64,000 nucleotides of DNA, from positions 43,705 through 107,704 of the forward strand of contig JANQJC010000107.1 in assembly GCA_028281825.1 (NCBI GenBank). Direction: 5' to 3'. A model generated the notes under the pieces. That model searched no databases and had not been told where the DNA came from. It saw only the letters and a list, made by a program, of their open reading frames with translations. Of this stretch, positions 44,913-53,571 are shown in pieces (position 1 is the first letter of the stretch; the number at the start of each line of letters is the position of its first letter). A program made the translations under genes and the position numbers. Origin of the DNA: Flavobacteriales bacterium. GTDB taxonomy: Bacteria > Bacteroidota > Bacteroidia > JANQJC01.

Positions 44913-45734
44913 TTAGTCTAAGGTGCTGATAAGCTCCTTCATTATTAATGTCATTTTAGGTTCAGCCTCGCTGGCAACCGCTATCACATCCTCCAAAGAT
45001 ACTTCAACTATTTTACCTTCAACTCCAAGGTCGGTTACAATTGAGATAGCAAAGCATTTGAGTCCCATGTGCCTTGCCACCATTATCTCAGGTACGGTGG
45101 ACATACCCACGGCATCGGCACCAATTATTTTGATGAGTTTGTACTCTGCCGGTGTTTCCAAACAAGGGCCTGTTACCGAGGCATACACACCATGCACCAC
45201 TCTTATGTTGTGTTTAGCCGCTATATCATTAGCCCTTGATATTAGCTCCTTATCATAGGTTTTGCTCATGTCGGGAAAGCGCGGGCCTAACTCTTCAATG
45301 TTTGGGCCAATCAGAGGATTAGTTGGTAGCAGCAAACTAATATGGTCATTAAGTATCATCAAGTCACCAATCTCGAAAGTATCATTCACCCCGCCGCTGG
45401 CATTTGAAACAATCAAATACTGGATACCCAAAAACTTCATCACCCTCACAGGAAAAGCCACCTTTTGCATAGAGTAACCTTCATAATAGTGAAAGCGCCC
45501 TTGCATGGCAACTACCTTTTTACCGCCAAGCGTTCCAAATATCAGTTTACCGCTGTGGCTCTCTACCGTGGATACAGGGAAGTTAGGTATTTGGTCATAA
45601 GAGAGCTCGAACTCAATTTCAATCTCATTCACCAAACCACCCAGGCCAGTACCCAATATAATACCCGCCAAAGGCTCGAAACCGTTGGTTTTACTTTTGA
45701 TGTATTCAGCTGTTTCCTTAATCTCCTGCAACAT
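44913..45734 (-). CDS. purine nucleoside phosphorylase
   Basis: 273 aa; GIILGTGLGGL, VAMQGRFHYYEGYSMQKVAFPVRVMK, SNASGGVN, MSTVPEIMVARHMGLK. Confidence 0.95.
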   Translation of the reverse strand: MLQEIKETAEYIKSKTNGFEPLAGIILGTGLGGLVNEIEIEFELSYDQIPNFPVSTVESHSGKLIFGTLGGKKVVAMQGRFHYYEGYSMQKVAFPVRVMKFLGIQYLIVSNASGGVNDTFEIGDLMILNDHISLLLPTNPLIGPNIEELGPRFPDMSKTYDKELISRANDIAAKHNIRVVHGVYASVTGPCLETPAEYKLIKIIGADAVGMSTVPEIMVARHMGLKCFAISIVTDLGVEGKIVEVSLEDVIAVASEAEPKMTLIMKELISTLD

Positions 45735-46752
45735 AATTGTTTATCAGGTTATTGAACTTTTTTTCTTCCACCTCACCAATAAATGTGGTGACAATAGGAA
45801 TATAATAAACCGGAACTTCATGTAATCCTACTGAACGGAGCCTTGCTGCATCCTTCTCCGTAGTGATAACTGCTTTTTTGGCAGTTGCAATTATAGAGTT
45901 TTTTTGGCGGATGTGATTGACATCATTCTGACTAAAACTGTGATGATCTGGGTACCTGATATGCTCTTTCATATTAAAATGAGTACTCACATAATCTACT
46001 AATGGTGAAGGGTTTGCGATTCCTGTAACCAAAATTACAACCGTGTTTTTTGAAAGTTCACTTGCCTTGCCTCCCTCAAGTGGTATTGGTTTGCCGTACT
46101 TAATTCCTGTAAAAAACACTTGTTGATTGGCAGACGGCTTTAACTTTTGAGTAATCTTCTTTTTTTGGGCATCACTTATATCCATAGGGCATTTGGAAAG
46201 GACGATTACATCCGCCCTGTACTTGCCCGAAACTGGCTCACGCAAATTACCAGCAGGTAGCAACAAGGCATCATCATAAAAAGGTGATGAGTAGGGTGTA
46301 ATAAGTATTGATAGGCCCGCCTTTACCTTTCGGTGTTGAAAGGCATCATCTAATAATATTACATCGGGGTTAACCTCCTTCCTTAAACTGTTAATGCCAT
46401 GCTCCCTATCAGGCTCAATGGCCACTGTAACTTCTGGGTGTTTGAGTTTGATTTGCAATGGCTCATCCCCTACTTCAGAAGCCAATGAGTTCTCATTAAC
46501 GAGAGTAAATGACTTATTGCTACCTCCATAGCCCCTGCTGAGTGTAGCCACTTTGTAGCTGGGCTTAAGAAGGCTAACGAGGTATTCAATTTGCGGGGTT
46601 TTGCCAGTACCTCCTGTGGACAGGTTACCTACGGTTATAATGGGTAAATCAAACTCGGCTGATGAGAATATCCCCCAATCAAAAAGCTTGTTTCTTATAA
46701 TTACACCCAAACCGTAGAGCAATGAAAAAGGCCAAAGCAAATACCTGCGCAT
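45718..46752 (-). CDS. lpxK: tetraacyldisaccharide 4'-kinase
   Basis: 344 aa; ITVGNLSTGGTGKTPQIEYL Walker A; LLDDAFQHRKVK. Confidence 0.95.
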   Translation of the reverse strand: MRRYLLWPFSLLYGLGVIIRNKLFDWGIFSSAEFDLPIITVGNLSTGGTGKTPQIEYLVSLLKPSYKVATLSRGYGGSNKSFTLVNENSLASEVGDEPLQIKLKHPEVTVAIEPDREHGINSLRKEVNPDVILLDDAFQHRKVKAGLSILITPYSSPFYDDALLLPAGNLREPVSGKYRADVIVLSKCPMDISDAQKKKITQKLKPSANQQVFFTGIKYGKPIPLEGGKASELSKNTVVILVTGIANPSPLVDYVSTHFNMKEHIRYPDHHSFSQNDVNHIRQKNSIIATAKKAVITTEKDAARLRSVGLHEVPVYYIPIVTTFIGEVEEKKFNNLINNYVAGD

Positions 46753-46992
46753 GGGCTAAAGATATTACTTGTTTGGGGATTCACCACCAGGTGGTGGAGT
46801 ATTAGGTATTAAGTATTAAGATACCCAAAGTAGTTTGTAGATTGTGGGGGAAACCTGCAATATAATGTTCTACTCGCCCTAACCTGCTATTTACACCCTA
46901 TCCTTCCTCTCAAGAGGAAGATACCACAATAAGTCTTCCCTTGATTGAGAGAAGGTTTAGAAGGGTATTAATGGATTACAAAAAATGGACAT

Positions 46993-47033
46993 AAAAAAAA
47001 GCGGAGACCATTTCTTGCGAAATGCTCCCCGCT
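46993..47033 (-). terminator. intrinsic terminator of the candidate ncRNA
   Basis: Minus strand AGCGGGGAGCATTTC-GCAA-GAAATGGTCTCCGCT followed by TTTTTTTT; 15-position stem with one mismatch and one G-U. Confidence 0.85.
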
Positions 47034-47390
47034 TCGCTTTGCAATAACCGTAGCTAACACAAAGCACCAAACTATACTATTAAAATTGTCTTTTTTGTTG
47101 AATGGTTGCCCACCCAACTCATTTGACTTCATCCTATTCTCACAACAACCCGTAGGCTGCCTGGTAGTTCTTTAAGGGTTTATTTCACTTTTTCTTTCAA
47201 AAAAACTTTCTCCACCCTCACTTACCTGCTATTTCACCGAAATGAAATAGCTTTTTCAGATGTTGCCTCACTCAGCATACCTAAGCAGTATTGCTTCGTT
47301 TCGACTTTTAACATTAAGTAAAGAACTTCTCTTACGAGCTTCTTTAAGTTGCTGTCCTTTATCAGAACATCTTAATAGCTCTTGTTTGGT
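46993..47390 (-). ncRNA. candidate long structured non-coding RNA upstream of lpxK
   Basis: Multiple compensatory stems read directly: 47319-47346 (UAAAGAA-G-CUC-GUAA-GAG-AAG-UUCUUUA), 47274-47295 (AGCaAUAC/GUAUGCU), 47228-47251 (GCUAUUUCAU-UUCG-GUGAAAUAGC), 47144-47161 (GGCAGCC-UACG-GGUUGUU), 47097-47118 (GUUGGGUGG-GCAA-CCAUUCAAC), long-range AGAUGUU(47366-47372)/AACAUCU(47258-47264), and a terminator at 46993-47033. Confidence 0.55.
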
Positions 47391-47395
47391 GATAC

Positions 47396-47426
47396 CAAAA
47401 GTATATGAGTGCCCTAATTCTCACAA
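47396..47426 (-). promoter_or_regulatory. Bacteroidota-like promoter for the candidate ncRNA
   Basis: Minus strand CTTG - 20 nt - TACTTTTG; the -7 element fits TAnnTTTG, the -33 element only partly fits TTTG. Confidence 0.5.
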
Positions 47427-47638
47427 GTTTTTTTACTTGTACTTATTCACATTATATCACCACGTAATTCACAATTTTATTAACACATGAAATACCTAAT
47501 AATAAAGGGATTTTCACCTTTAATTAACAGGTGTTGATAAGTCGGATTTTTGGAGCCCGTTAATTTACCCTGTTTAAAATACGTGTTGCCTCAATAATTT
47601 TCTAAATTCGACCACCATTATTTCTAACAATTATCTGA

Positions 47639-48934
47639 ATGAAGGGCATATTTGGCAAAATTCTACTCTTTGCTATCACCTTGGCGATATGCCTGGTAAT
47701 TGCTGAATTTGCTTTTAGGTGGATGCTTTTTGGAGGTAGTAGCGTGTTTGAGCACCTGAGAAACCCCAGGCATTTTAGCGCAGTATATAATGAAACCGAC
47801 TTCGAGGCTTTTCCTGATGATTTTTGGAAACTGACCTATTATTTTCAGACAGATGCCCGCCCACCAGATAACCCACATCCCTATTTAGGGTGGATTGGCA
47901 ACTTTAATGGAGAAAGCCTGGTGCATTGGGATGAGAGCAAAGTGGAACACAGAAGGCCCATATTACTGTATGGTAACTCATTTACCCAGTGTGTGCTTAA
48001 TACTCCTTGTTTTCAGGATATCCTAAATGCTGATACCGTTTTTACAAAGGATAATTATTTACTGAACTATGGTGTAGGTGGCTACGGTGTGGGGCAAATG
48101 ACCCTATTGATGGATAGCACCATTCACCGTTTTGAGAATCCCTATGTATTCCTGGCGATAATGCCTATGGACTTAGACAGAACTATCCTCTCTTTCCGCA
48201 TCGGGCAAAAACCACAATTTGATATTGAGAATGGTGAACTGGTAATAAAAGGGTTACCCATAGACCCCGACCCTGAGAATTGGATAAAGGACAATCCTCC
48301 TGAAATAACCTCATACATAGCCAGAAGATTGAAAATGAAAGGTTATGAAGCCAGAGAAGAAAACCCACCGGGCTTGGATGAATTCAAGCAAAAGATAATG
48401 GATGTAAACACCAAGGTGATTAGCCAAGAGGTGGAAAAACTTAAAAGGAGCAATACTCCTTTTGCTGTTATCATATTCAACACGCTCAATTTTGATAAGA
48501 GAAACTGGAGAAATGAATATTTGTATCGTTTGATGAATAAATTGGATGCTCCATACATTATTACCGAAGACCTCGCCAATGCCGATGAACTGGTTACGGC
48601 CGAAATGATGGACAAGTATATTATCCCGGGTGATGGGCACCCTAATGAAGCCTATAACCGCTTGGTTTCTGCCGAAATCAAAAAGTATGTATTGGACACT
48701 ACTGGAACTTATGCTACTGACCAACTGGCTCTGAATAAACAAAACACCACTACAAAACAGTTACGTTATTACGAAAGGGAAATTCAAAGAAGTGAGCCTT
48801 GGTTTAACCAGGTAAAGGAAAAGGCAGAGAAAGAGGGAAAAACAGTTGAGGAAATGCTAAGATTGGATGCAATATACCTTTATAAAGAGTACCTGAAAAA
48901 ACATCACCTGCCGATACCTGAGGATTTGGAATAG
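47639..48934 (+). CDS. SGNH-hydrolase-like membrane-anchored protein
   Basis: 431 aa; N-terminal TM; LLYGNSFTQCVLN block and GDGHPNEAYNRLVSAEI (DxxH-like). Confidence 0.6.
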   Translation: MKGIFGKILLFAITLAICLVIAEFAFRWMLFGGSSVFEHLRNPRHFSAVYNETDFEAFPDDFWKLTYYFQTDARPPDNPHPYLGWIGNFNGESLVHWDESKVEHRRPILLYGNSFTQCVLNTPCFQDILNADTVFTKDNYLLNYGVGGYGVGQMTLLMDSTIHRFENPYVFLAIMPMDLDRTILSFRIGQKPQFDIENGELVIKGLPIDPDPENWIKDNPPEITSYIARRLKMKGYEAREENPPGLDEFKQKIMDVNTKVISQEVEKLKRSNTPFAVIIFNTLNFDKRNWRNEYLYRLMNKLDAPYIITEDLANADELVTAEMMDKYIIPGDGHPNEAYNRLVSAEIKKYVLDTTGTYATDQLALNKQNTTTKQLRYYEREIQRSEPWFNQVKEKAEKEGKTVEEMLRLDAIYLYKEYLKKHHLPIPEDLE

Positions 48935-48954
48935 TTATTTTCATGATATTGAGA

Positions 48955-49099
48955 TACCGGGTTCCTCCTGCACTCCGCCCGGTAACGAAATGTGTTCGCG
49001 GGTGAAGACCCGTGATTTCCTGATACCTTACCTCGGAAACACCCTTCCCAAATTCAGCACAAAGTTGCTTTGTGCTGGCAATTTCCCTCGAGGGAAATT
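48955..49099. repeat. cluster of four hairpin-forming inverted repeats between convergent genes
   Basis: TACCGGG/CCCGGTA (48955-48984); CGGGT-GAAG-ACCCG (48999-49012); CAGCACAAAG-TTG-CTTTGTGCTG (49055-49077); AATTTCCCTCGAGGGAAATT (49080-49099). Confidence 0.75.
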
Positions 49100-49154
49100 A
49101 CCGAACATGTATTAATTCTAAAGAAATTGATAAAGAAAAGGTGTTAAAAAAAAA

Positions 49155-50426
49155 CTACCCCACTTCTTTCGGGTACCACACAAAGTATTTCTTCTCAGCT
49201 TTGGAGAGGGCTGAAACACTAACCTGGTTGGCTACTTCGGTTACGTCTACTACTTTGCCGTTTTTCAGTAGAAGTCCAATTTTATCGCTTTGGGGGTTGT
49301 AGCCTTTATTAATGAGTTCATCATGAAAGATGAAAAACCCTGCTTCTTCTTTGGTGAGGTGGTAGTGCTCTTCCACCTTCTTTTTCAGTCCTTCTAAATA
49401 GCTGAAATCAAAAGGTTTGTTTTGCAGTTCAACACGGAAGAGTTTCCTATTAACCATTCTGCTGCATAGCTCAGAAAGGACTTTATCTTCATGGCCTACC
49501 CACATTTTGATAGAAGCCATGATATCCACATCATCCATTTGTGAGAAGCACTCCAAGGCACTTGGGTCGTTCATGAAGGTAGCCTTGTCGACATCCTCGT
49601 ATAGGAATTTGTGCAAGGCATTTGTTGCAAAGAGTTCGCCGCCGTTGCCGGAAATGAATTTTGCCCGCTCAATGATTTTGATGATGAGCGTCTCCGCGCT
49701 GATAGCTGTTTTGTGCAAGTAGACCTGCCAGTACATCAGCCTGCGGGCAATGATGAATTTTTCAATAGAATAGATACCCTTTTCTTCAATCACCAGTTCA
49801 TCATCTACTATATTGAGCATTTTGATAATGCGGTCGGTGCTGATGACACCTTCAGAAACACCTGTGTAGAAGCTATCCCTCTTAAGGTAGTCCATCCTAT
49901 CCATATCCAATTGACTGGAAACCAGTTGGTTCAGGAACCTTTTTTTGTATTGGTTCTTGAAGATTTTGATGGCTAGGGTAAGCTTACCGTCAAACTCCTC
50001 ATTGAGTTTGGTCATGATTAACTCTGAGATTTCCTCGTGCTTGATGCCTTTTATAATGGTATGCTCTAAAGCATGGGAAAAAGGCCCGTGGCCAATGTCG
50101 TGTAATAAAATAGCAATGGTAACGGCTTCGGCCTCTTCATTGGTTATTTCATGGCCTTTGCCTTTTAGCTCTTCGATGGCTAATCGCATCAGGTGCATGG
50201 CACCCAAAGCGTGGTGAAACCTGGTGTGCAGGGCACCGGGGTATACCAAATGGGTCAGGCCCAATTGCTTTATTCTCCTAAGCCTTTGGAAGTATGGGTG
50301 TTCTATCAGGTCAAAAATGAGGTCTGAAGGCAGGCTCATGAACCCATAGATTGGGTCATTTAAAATTTTTCGTTTGTTGTAATAATTCTCCCCCGCCTTG
50401 CGTTGAATAATCGTAACTTTGAACAC
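49155..50426 (-). CDS. HD-domain phosphohydrolase (dNTPase-like)
   Basis: 423 aa; NDPIYGFMSLPSDLIFDLIEHPYFQRLRRIKQLGLTHLVYPGALHTRFHHALGAMHL; AILLHDIGHGPFSHALEH. Confidence 0.92.
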   Translation of the reverse strand: MFKVTIIQRKAGENYYNKRKILNDPIYGFMSLPSDLIFDLIEHPYFQRLRRIKQLGLTHLVYPGALHTRFHHALGAMHLMRLAIEELKGKGHEITNEEAEAVTIAILLHDIGHGPFSHALEHTIIKGIKHEEISELIMTKLNEEFDGKLTLAIKIFKNQYKKRFLNQLVSSQLDMDRMDYLKRDSFYTGVSEGVISTDRIIKMLNIVDDELVIEEKGIYSIEKFIIARRLMYWQVYLHKTAISAETLIIKIIERAKFISGNGGELFATNALHKFLYEDVDKATFMNDPSALECFSQMDDVDIMASIKMWVGHEDKVLSELCSRMVNRKLFRVELQNKPFDFSYLEGLKKKVEEHYHLTKEEAGFFIFHDELINKGYNPQSDKIGLLLKNGKVVDVTEVANQVSVSALSKAEKKYFVWYPKEVG

Positions 50427-50555
50427 TCATATCACCATGCCTACCAGACACGGTGCCGCAAAGTAATATAAAGGTTTTAAACCCTCAAAACTTCAGGCGT
50501 TTTCCTGTGTTTATTGTTTGGTGATGAGTTTTATTTTAAACCCAAAACGCAGAAA

Positions 50556-52106
50556 ATGGACAAAATCAAAATTTTATGGGCCGATGATGAGATAGATTTG
50601 TTGAAGCCCCACATATTATTCCTTCAAGAAAAAAACTACGACGTAACTACTGCCACCAATGGCGATGATGCTCTCGACCTGTTTGAGAGTGACAATTTTG
50701 ATATCGTTTTTTTAGATGAAAACATGCCCGGCATGAGTGGACTTGAAACCCTGGGTAAAATCAAGAATACCAAAAACCAGGTACCGGTGATTATGATTAC
50801 CAAGAGCGAGGAAGAGTTTATCATGGAGGAAGCTATTGGTTCTAAAATATCTGATTACCTTATTAAGCCTGTGAACCCTAACCAGATACTGCTTTCTATC
50901 AAGAAGAATTTGGATAATAAAAGGTTGGTGAGCGAAAAAACCACTTCAGACTACCAACAGGAGTTTCGCGAGATTGGAATGACCCTGGGCGACAGGCTGG
51001 ATGTGAACCAGTGGAAGGAAGTATATAAGAAGTTGGTGTATTGGGAACTGGAGTTGGAGAACTCTAAGAATGAAAGCATGAGTGAGATACTAAACATGCA
51101 AAAGACTGAGGCCAACCAACAATTCTCCAAGTTTGTAGAGAAGAATTACGTGGATTGGGTATCAGGAAAATCAGAGGATGCCCCAGTGATGTCTCACACG
51201 CTTTTCAAAAAAAAGGTAGCACCAGAGTTGAGTGCTGATACCACCTTTCTTATTGTGATTGACAACTTGCGCTATGATCAATGGAAGGTGATACAACCGA
51301 TTATTAGTGAGAGGTTTAGGGTGGAGAAAGAAGAGCTATACTACTCTATCTTGCCTACTGCAACGCAGTATGCGCGTAATGCACTGTTTGCAGGGTTGAT
51401 GCCACTAGAGATTGAAAGGCGTTTCCCTAACCTGTGGCTGAACGACGATGATGAAGGCGGCAAGAATATGCATGAGGAAGAGTTTATGGCTGACCAGTTG
51501 AAGCGCCTGGGCAAGGATGGTAAGATGTCTTACAATAAAATCACCAACCACGCTGCGGGTAGAAAGCTGGCTGATAACATGAGTAACCTAATGTCGAACT
51601 CATTGAACGTAATTGTCTACAACTTCGTGGATATGCTTTCTCACGCCAGGACCGATATGGAAGTGATTCGTGAGTTGGCGGATGATGAAGCTGCTTACCG
51701 CTCCTTAACACTTTCATGGTTTGAACATTCGCCATTGAAGGATATGATGGATGTGATTGCCGATAAGAAAGCCAAGATGATTATCACTACCGACCACGGT
51801 ACTATCCGTGTAAAGAACCCATCAAAGGTGATTGGTGACAGGAATACCAATACCAACCTGCGCTACAAGCAAGGCAAAAACCTAAACTACGAGGCCAAAG
51901 AGGTATTGGAAGTTCGCAACCCTCACGATGCCTATTTGCCTAAGGTGAACGTGAGCCAAACTTACATCTTTGCCAAAGAGGATATGTTCTTTGCCTACCC
52001 TAATAATTACAACCATTACGTGAATTATTACAGGGATACTTTCCAGCATGGCGGTATATCGCTGGAGGAAATGATTATACCTATTATCACACTCAAGGCT
52101 AAGTAG
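50556..52106 (+). CDS. porX: PorX-type T9SS response regulator with PglZ/alkaline-phosphatase-superfamily domain
   Basis: MDKIKILWADDEIDLLKPHILFLQEKNYDVTTATNGDDALDLF receiver domain; TTDHGTIRVKNPSKVIGDRNTNTNLRYKQGKNL; HGGISLEEMIIP; ORF opens at 50514. Confidence 0.93.
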   Translation: MDKIKILWADDEIDLLKPHILFLQEKNYDVTTATNGDDALDLFESDNFDIVFLDENMPGMSGLETLGKIKNTKNQVPVIMITKSEEEFIMEEAIGSKISDYLIKPVNPNQILLSIKKNLDNKRLVSEKTTSDYQQEFREIGMTLGDRLDVNQWKEVYKKLVYWELELENSKNESMSEILNMQKTEANQQFSKFVEKNYVDWVSGKSEDAPVMSHTLFKKKVAPELSADTTFLIVIDNLRYDQWKVIQPIISERFRVEKEELYYSILPTATQYARNALFAGLMPLEIERRFPNLWLNDDDEGGKNMHEEEFMADQLKRLGKDGKMSYNKITNHAAGRKLADNMSNLMSNSLNVIVYNFVDMLSHARTDMEVIRELADDEAAYRSLTLSWFEHSPLKDMMDVIADKKAKMIITTDHGTIRVKNPSKVIGDRNTNTNLRYKQGKNLNYEAKEVLEVRNPHDAYLPKVNVSQTYIFAKEDMFFAYPNNYNHYVNYYRDTFQHGGISLEEMIIPIITLKAK

Positions 52107-52112
52107 TTATCA

Positions 52113-52538
52113 ATGGAAAAAACCATTGTTTGCGCCGCGCCAGAAGAAATGGGTGGCATAGCCCAGGAGATACTCAACACCCATCCCAATGAGAGATTCT
52201 TTATCTTTCATGGGGGCTTGGGTGCTGGTAAAACCACGCTCATCAAGCATCTATGTGCTAAGCTGGATGTGATTGATAATGTGAACAGCCCCACCTTTGC
52301 CCTGCTGAACGAATATTTGACTGATGGCGGTGCTTCTATTTATCACTTCGATTTCTATCGCATCAATGAAGAGCGAGAAGCCATAGACATGGGAGCTTTG
52401 GAGTATTTCGATTCTGGGGACTACTGCTTTGTGGAATGGCCTGAAAAAGTAGAAAGCTTGCTTCCAGATGATTATGTGGTGGTGGATATAGAAACCATCC
52501 CCAAAGGTAGGGAAGTGAAGTTTTATAAAAACAGTTAG
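52113..52538 (+). CDS. tsaE: tRNA t6A biosynthesis ATPase TsaE
   Basis: 141 aa; FHGGLGAGKTTLIKHLC P-loop; VNSPTFALLNEYLTDGGASIYHFDFYRI; FVEWPEKVESLLP. Confidence 0.95.
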   Translation: MEKTIVCAAPEEMGGIAQEILNTHPNERFFIFHGGLGAGKTTLIKHLCAKLDVIDNVNSPTFALLNEYLTDGGASIYHFDFYRINEEREAIDMGALEYFDSGDYCFVEWPEKVESLLPDDYVVVDIETIPKGREVKFYKNS

Positions 52539-52545
52539 TAGGCAT

Positions 52546-53178
52546 ATGAAGACCATACAAGTCCTTTTGGCTCTTCTTCTTGTTGGCCCTACCTTCTTAG
52601 GTTATACTCAAAACAACGGCAGTAAAACTTTTGTTGGAGGCTTCACACTTGAAGAAGAAAAAGACTTGCTGAAAATCATCAACTTCTTTGAAGAGCAAAT
52701 GTGCGGTACTGAGGGTGGTTATAAAGCTTGTTTCGATTCACTATTCTCAAGTATAATAAAGGATGGAGTGAATCCATTACTGGCTCAAATCAATTTTGAA
52801 GAGCTAAATACGCTATACGGCAGTTTTGAAACTGATTTATTTGATGACATTTTTTGTTTTAGTTGGTCTTTGAATATTGAAGATTCTATTTATCACAAAT
52901 CTATCTGCCCAAGATATAATGGTAAATACTGGCAATTAATAAAAGAGCTAAGTACCAGAAATCAGGCACTCGAGGAGTATTTTCAAATAGTTGAGATATT
53001 TCAAGACATTGATAGATCTGGTGAGTTTGAAAGAATAATACGTCGGCACCGTCAATCTTTTGACTTAAATGACCCTAATATTCAATTATTGATTTCTATG
53101 AACTTCTTATTACATGTTGACCAAATTGTTAGAAATGAACTCTGGGATGATAATGACCCACGGAGTTGTTTAAAATAA
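52546..53178 (+). CDS. secreted hypothetical protein
   Basis: 210 aa; signal peptide-like N-terminus. Confidence 0.6.
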   Translation: MKTIQVLLALLLVGPTFLGYTQNNGSKTFVGGFTLEEEKDLLKIINFFEEQMCGTEGGYKACFDSLFSSIIKDGVNPLLAQINFEELNTLYGSFETDLFDDIFCFSWSLNIEDSIYHKSICPRYNGKYWQLIKELSTRNQALEEYFQIVEIFQDIDRSGEFERIIRRHRQSFDLNDPNIQLLISMNFLLHVDQIVRNELWDDNDPRSCLK

Positions 53179-53196
53179 TTTTTCCCTCTCAACCCA

Positions 53197-53233
53197 CGTC
53201 TTTGCGAGTCCACCTAAGGCAGGCATGGCAATA
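53197..53233. repeat. REP-like intergenic repeat
   Basis: cgtctttgcgagtccacctaaggcaggcatggcaata; TTGCGAG...GGCAAT architecture. Confidence 0.55.
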
Positions 53234-53283
53234 TCAAATTCAATTTAATCACAGAGGACACCAAGAAGGCACAGAGTTTTCCA

Positions 53284-53392
53284 AACACCCCCTACAACTT
53301 ATATAGTATATCCTAAATTCAGGTTTCATTCACCCCTCACGGGGTGAATGCTGACAAGGCTTGTTTTGAAGGACTTGGAGTAAGGGGGTGTT
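53284..53392 (+). mobile_element. MITE-like element, copy 1
   Basis: AACACCCCC ... GGGGGTGTT terminal inverted repeats, 109 bp; shares the core GGGGTGAATGCTGACAAGGCTTGTTTTGAAGGACT with the inverted copy at 55426-55533. Confidence 0.65.
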
Positions 53393-53397
53393 AGTGA

Positions 53398-53432
53398 GGA
53401 GATTGCTTCGCCGTTCCTCCTCGCAATGACGG
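53398..53432. repeat. REP-like intergenic repeat
   Basis: ggagattgcttcgccgttcctcctcgcaatgacgg; related to 55563-55600 and 59557-59600. Confidence 0.65.
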
Positions 53433-53571
53433 AATCTTTCCCAAATCGGTAGAGAAAAAACCAAACCCATAAATTTTCATCCAATATTATCCCCCGAATT
53501 AGGGCTTTTTGTTAAACTTCAATAACTTTGCATAATTGGTGTGAATACCTACTATTAAAACTGCTGACCTG

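Noticed and set aside
46993-47390. RNase P RNA, tmRNA or SRP RNA as explanation for the structured RNA
   Set aside because: No GAGGAAAGUCC-type RNase P core, no tmRNA acceptor-like ends or ANYALAA-type tag, and no SRP GGNA/tetraloop hallmark seen. A covariance search is still needed, and 6S-Flavo or other Bacteroidota families cannot be excluded.
47260-47490. 76-aa plus-strand ORF and a 51-codon minus-strand open stretch in the same region
   Set aside because: Neither has convincing coding character; the minus-strand stretch lacks a proper start and lies inside the strongly base-paired candidate ncRNA.
48311-48742. 143-aa minus-strand ORF
   Set aside because: Antisense to the SGNH-like gene; no recognisable domain.
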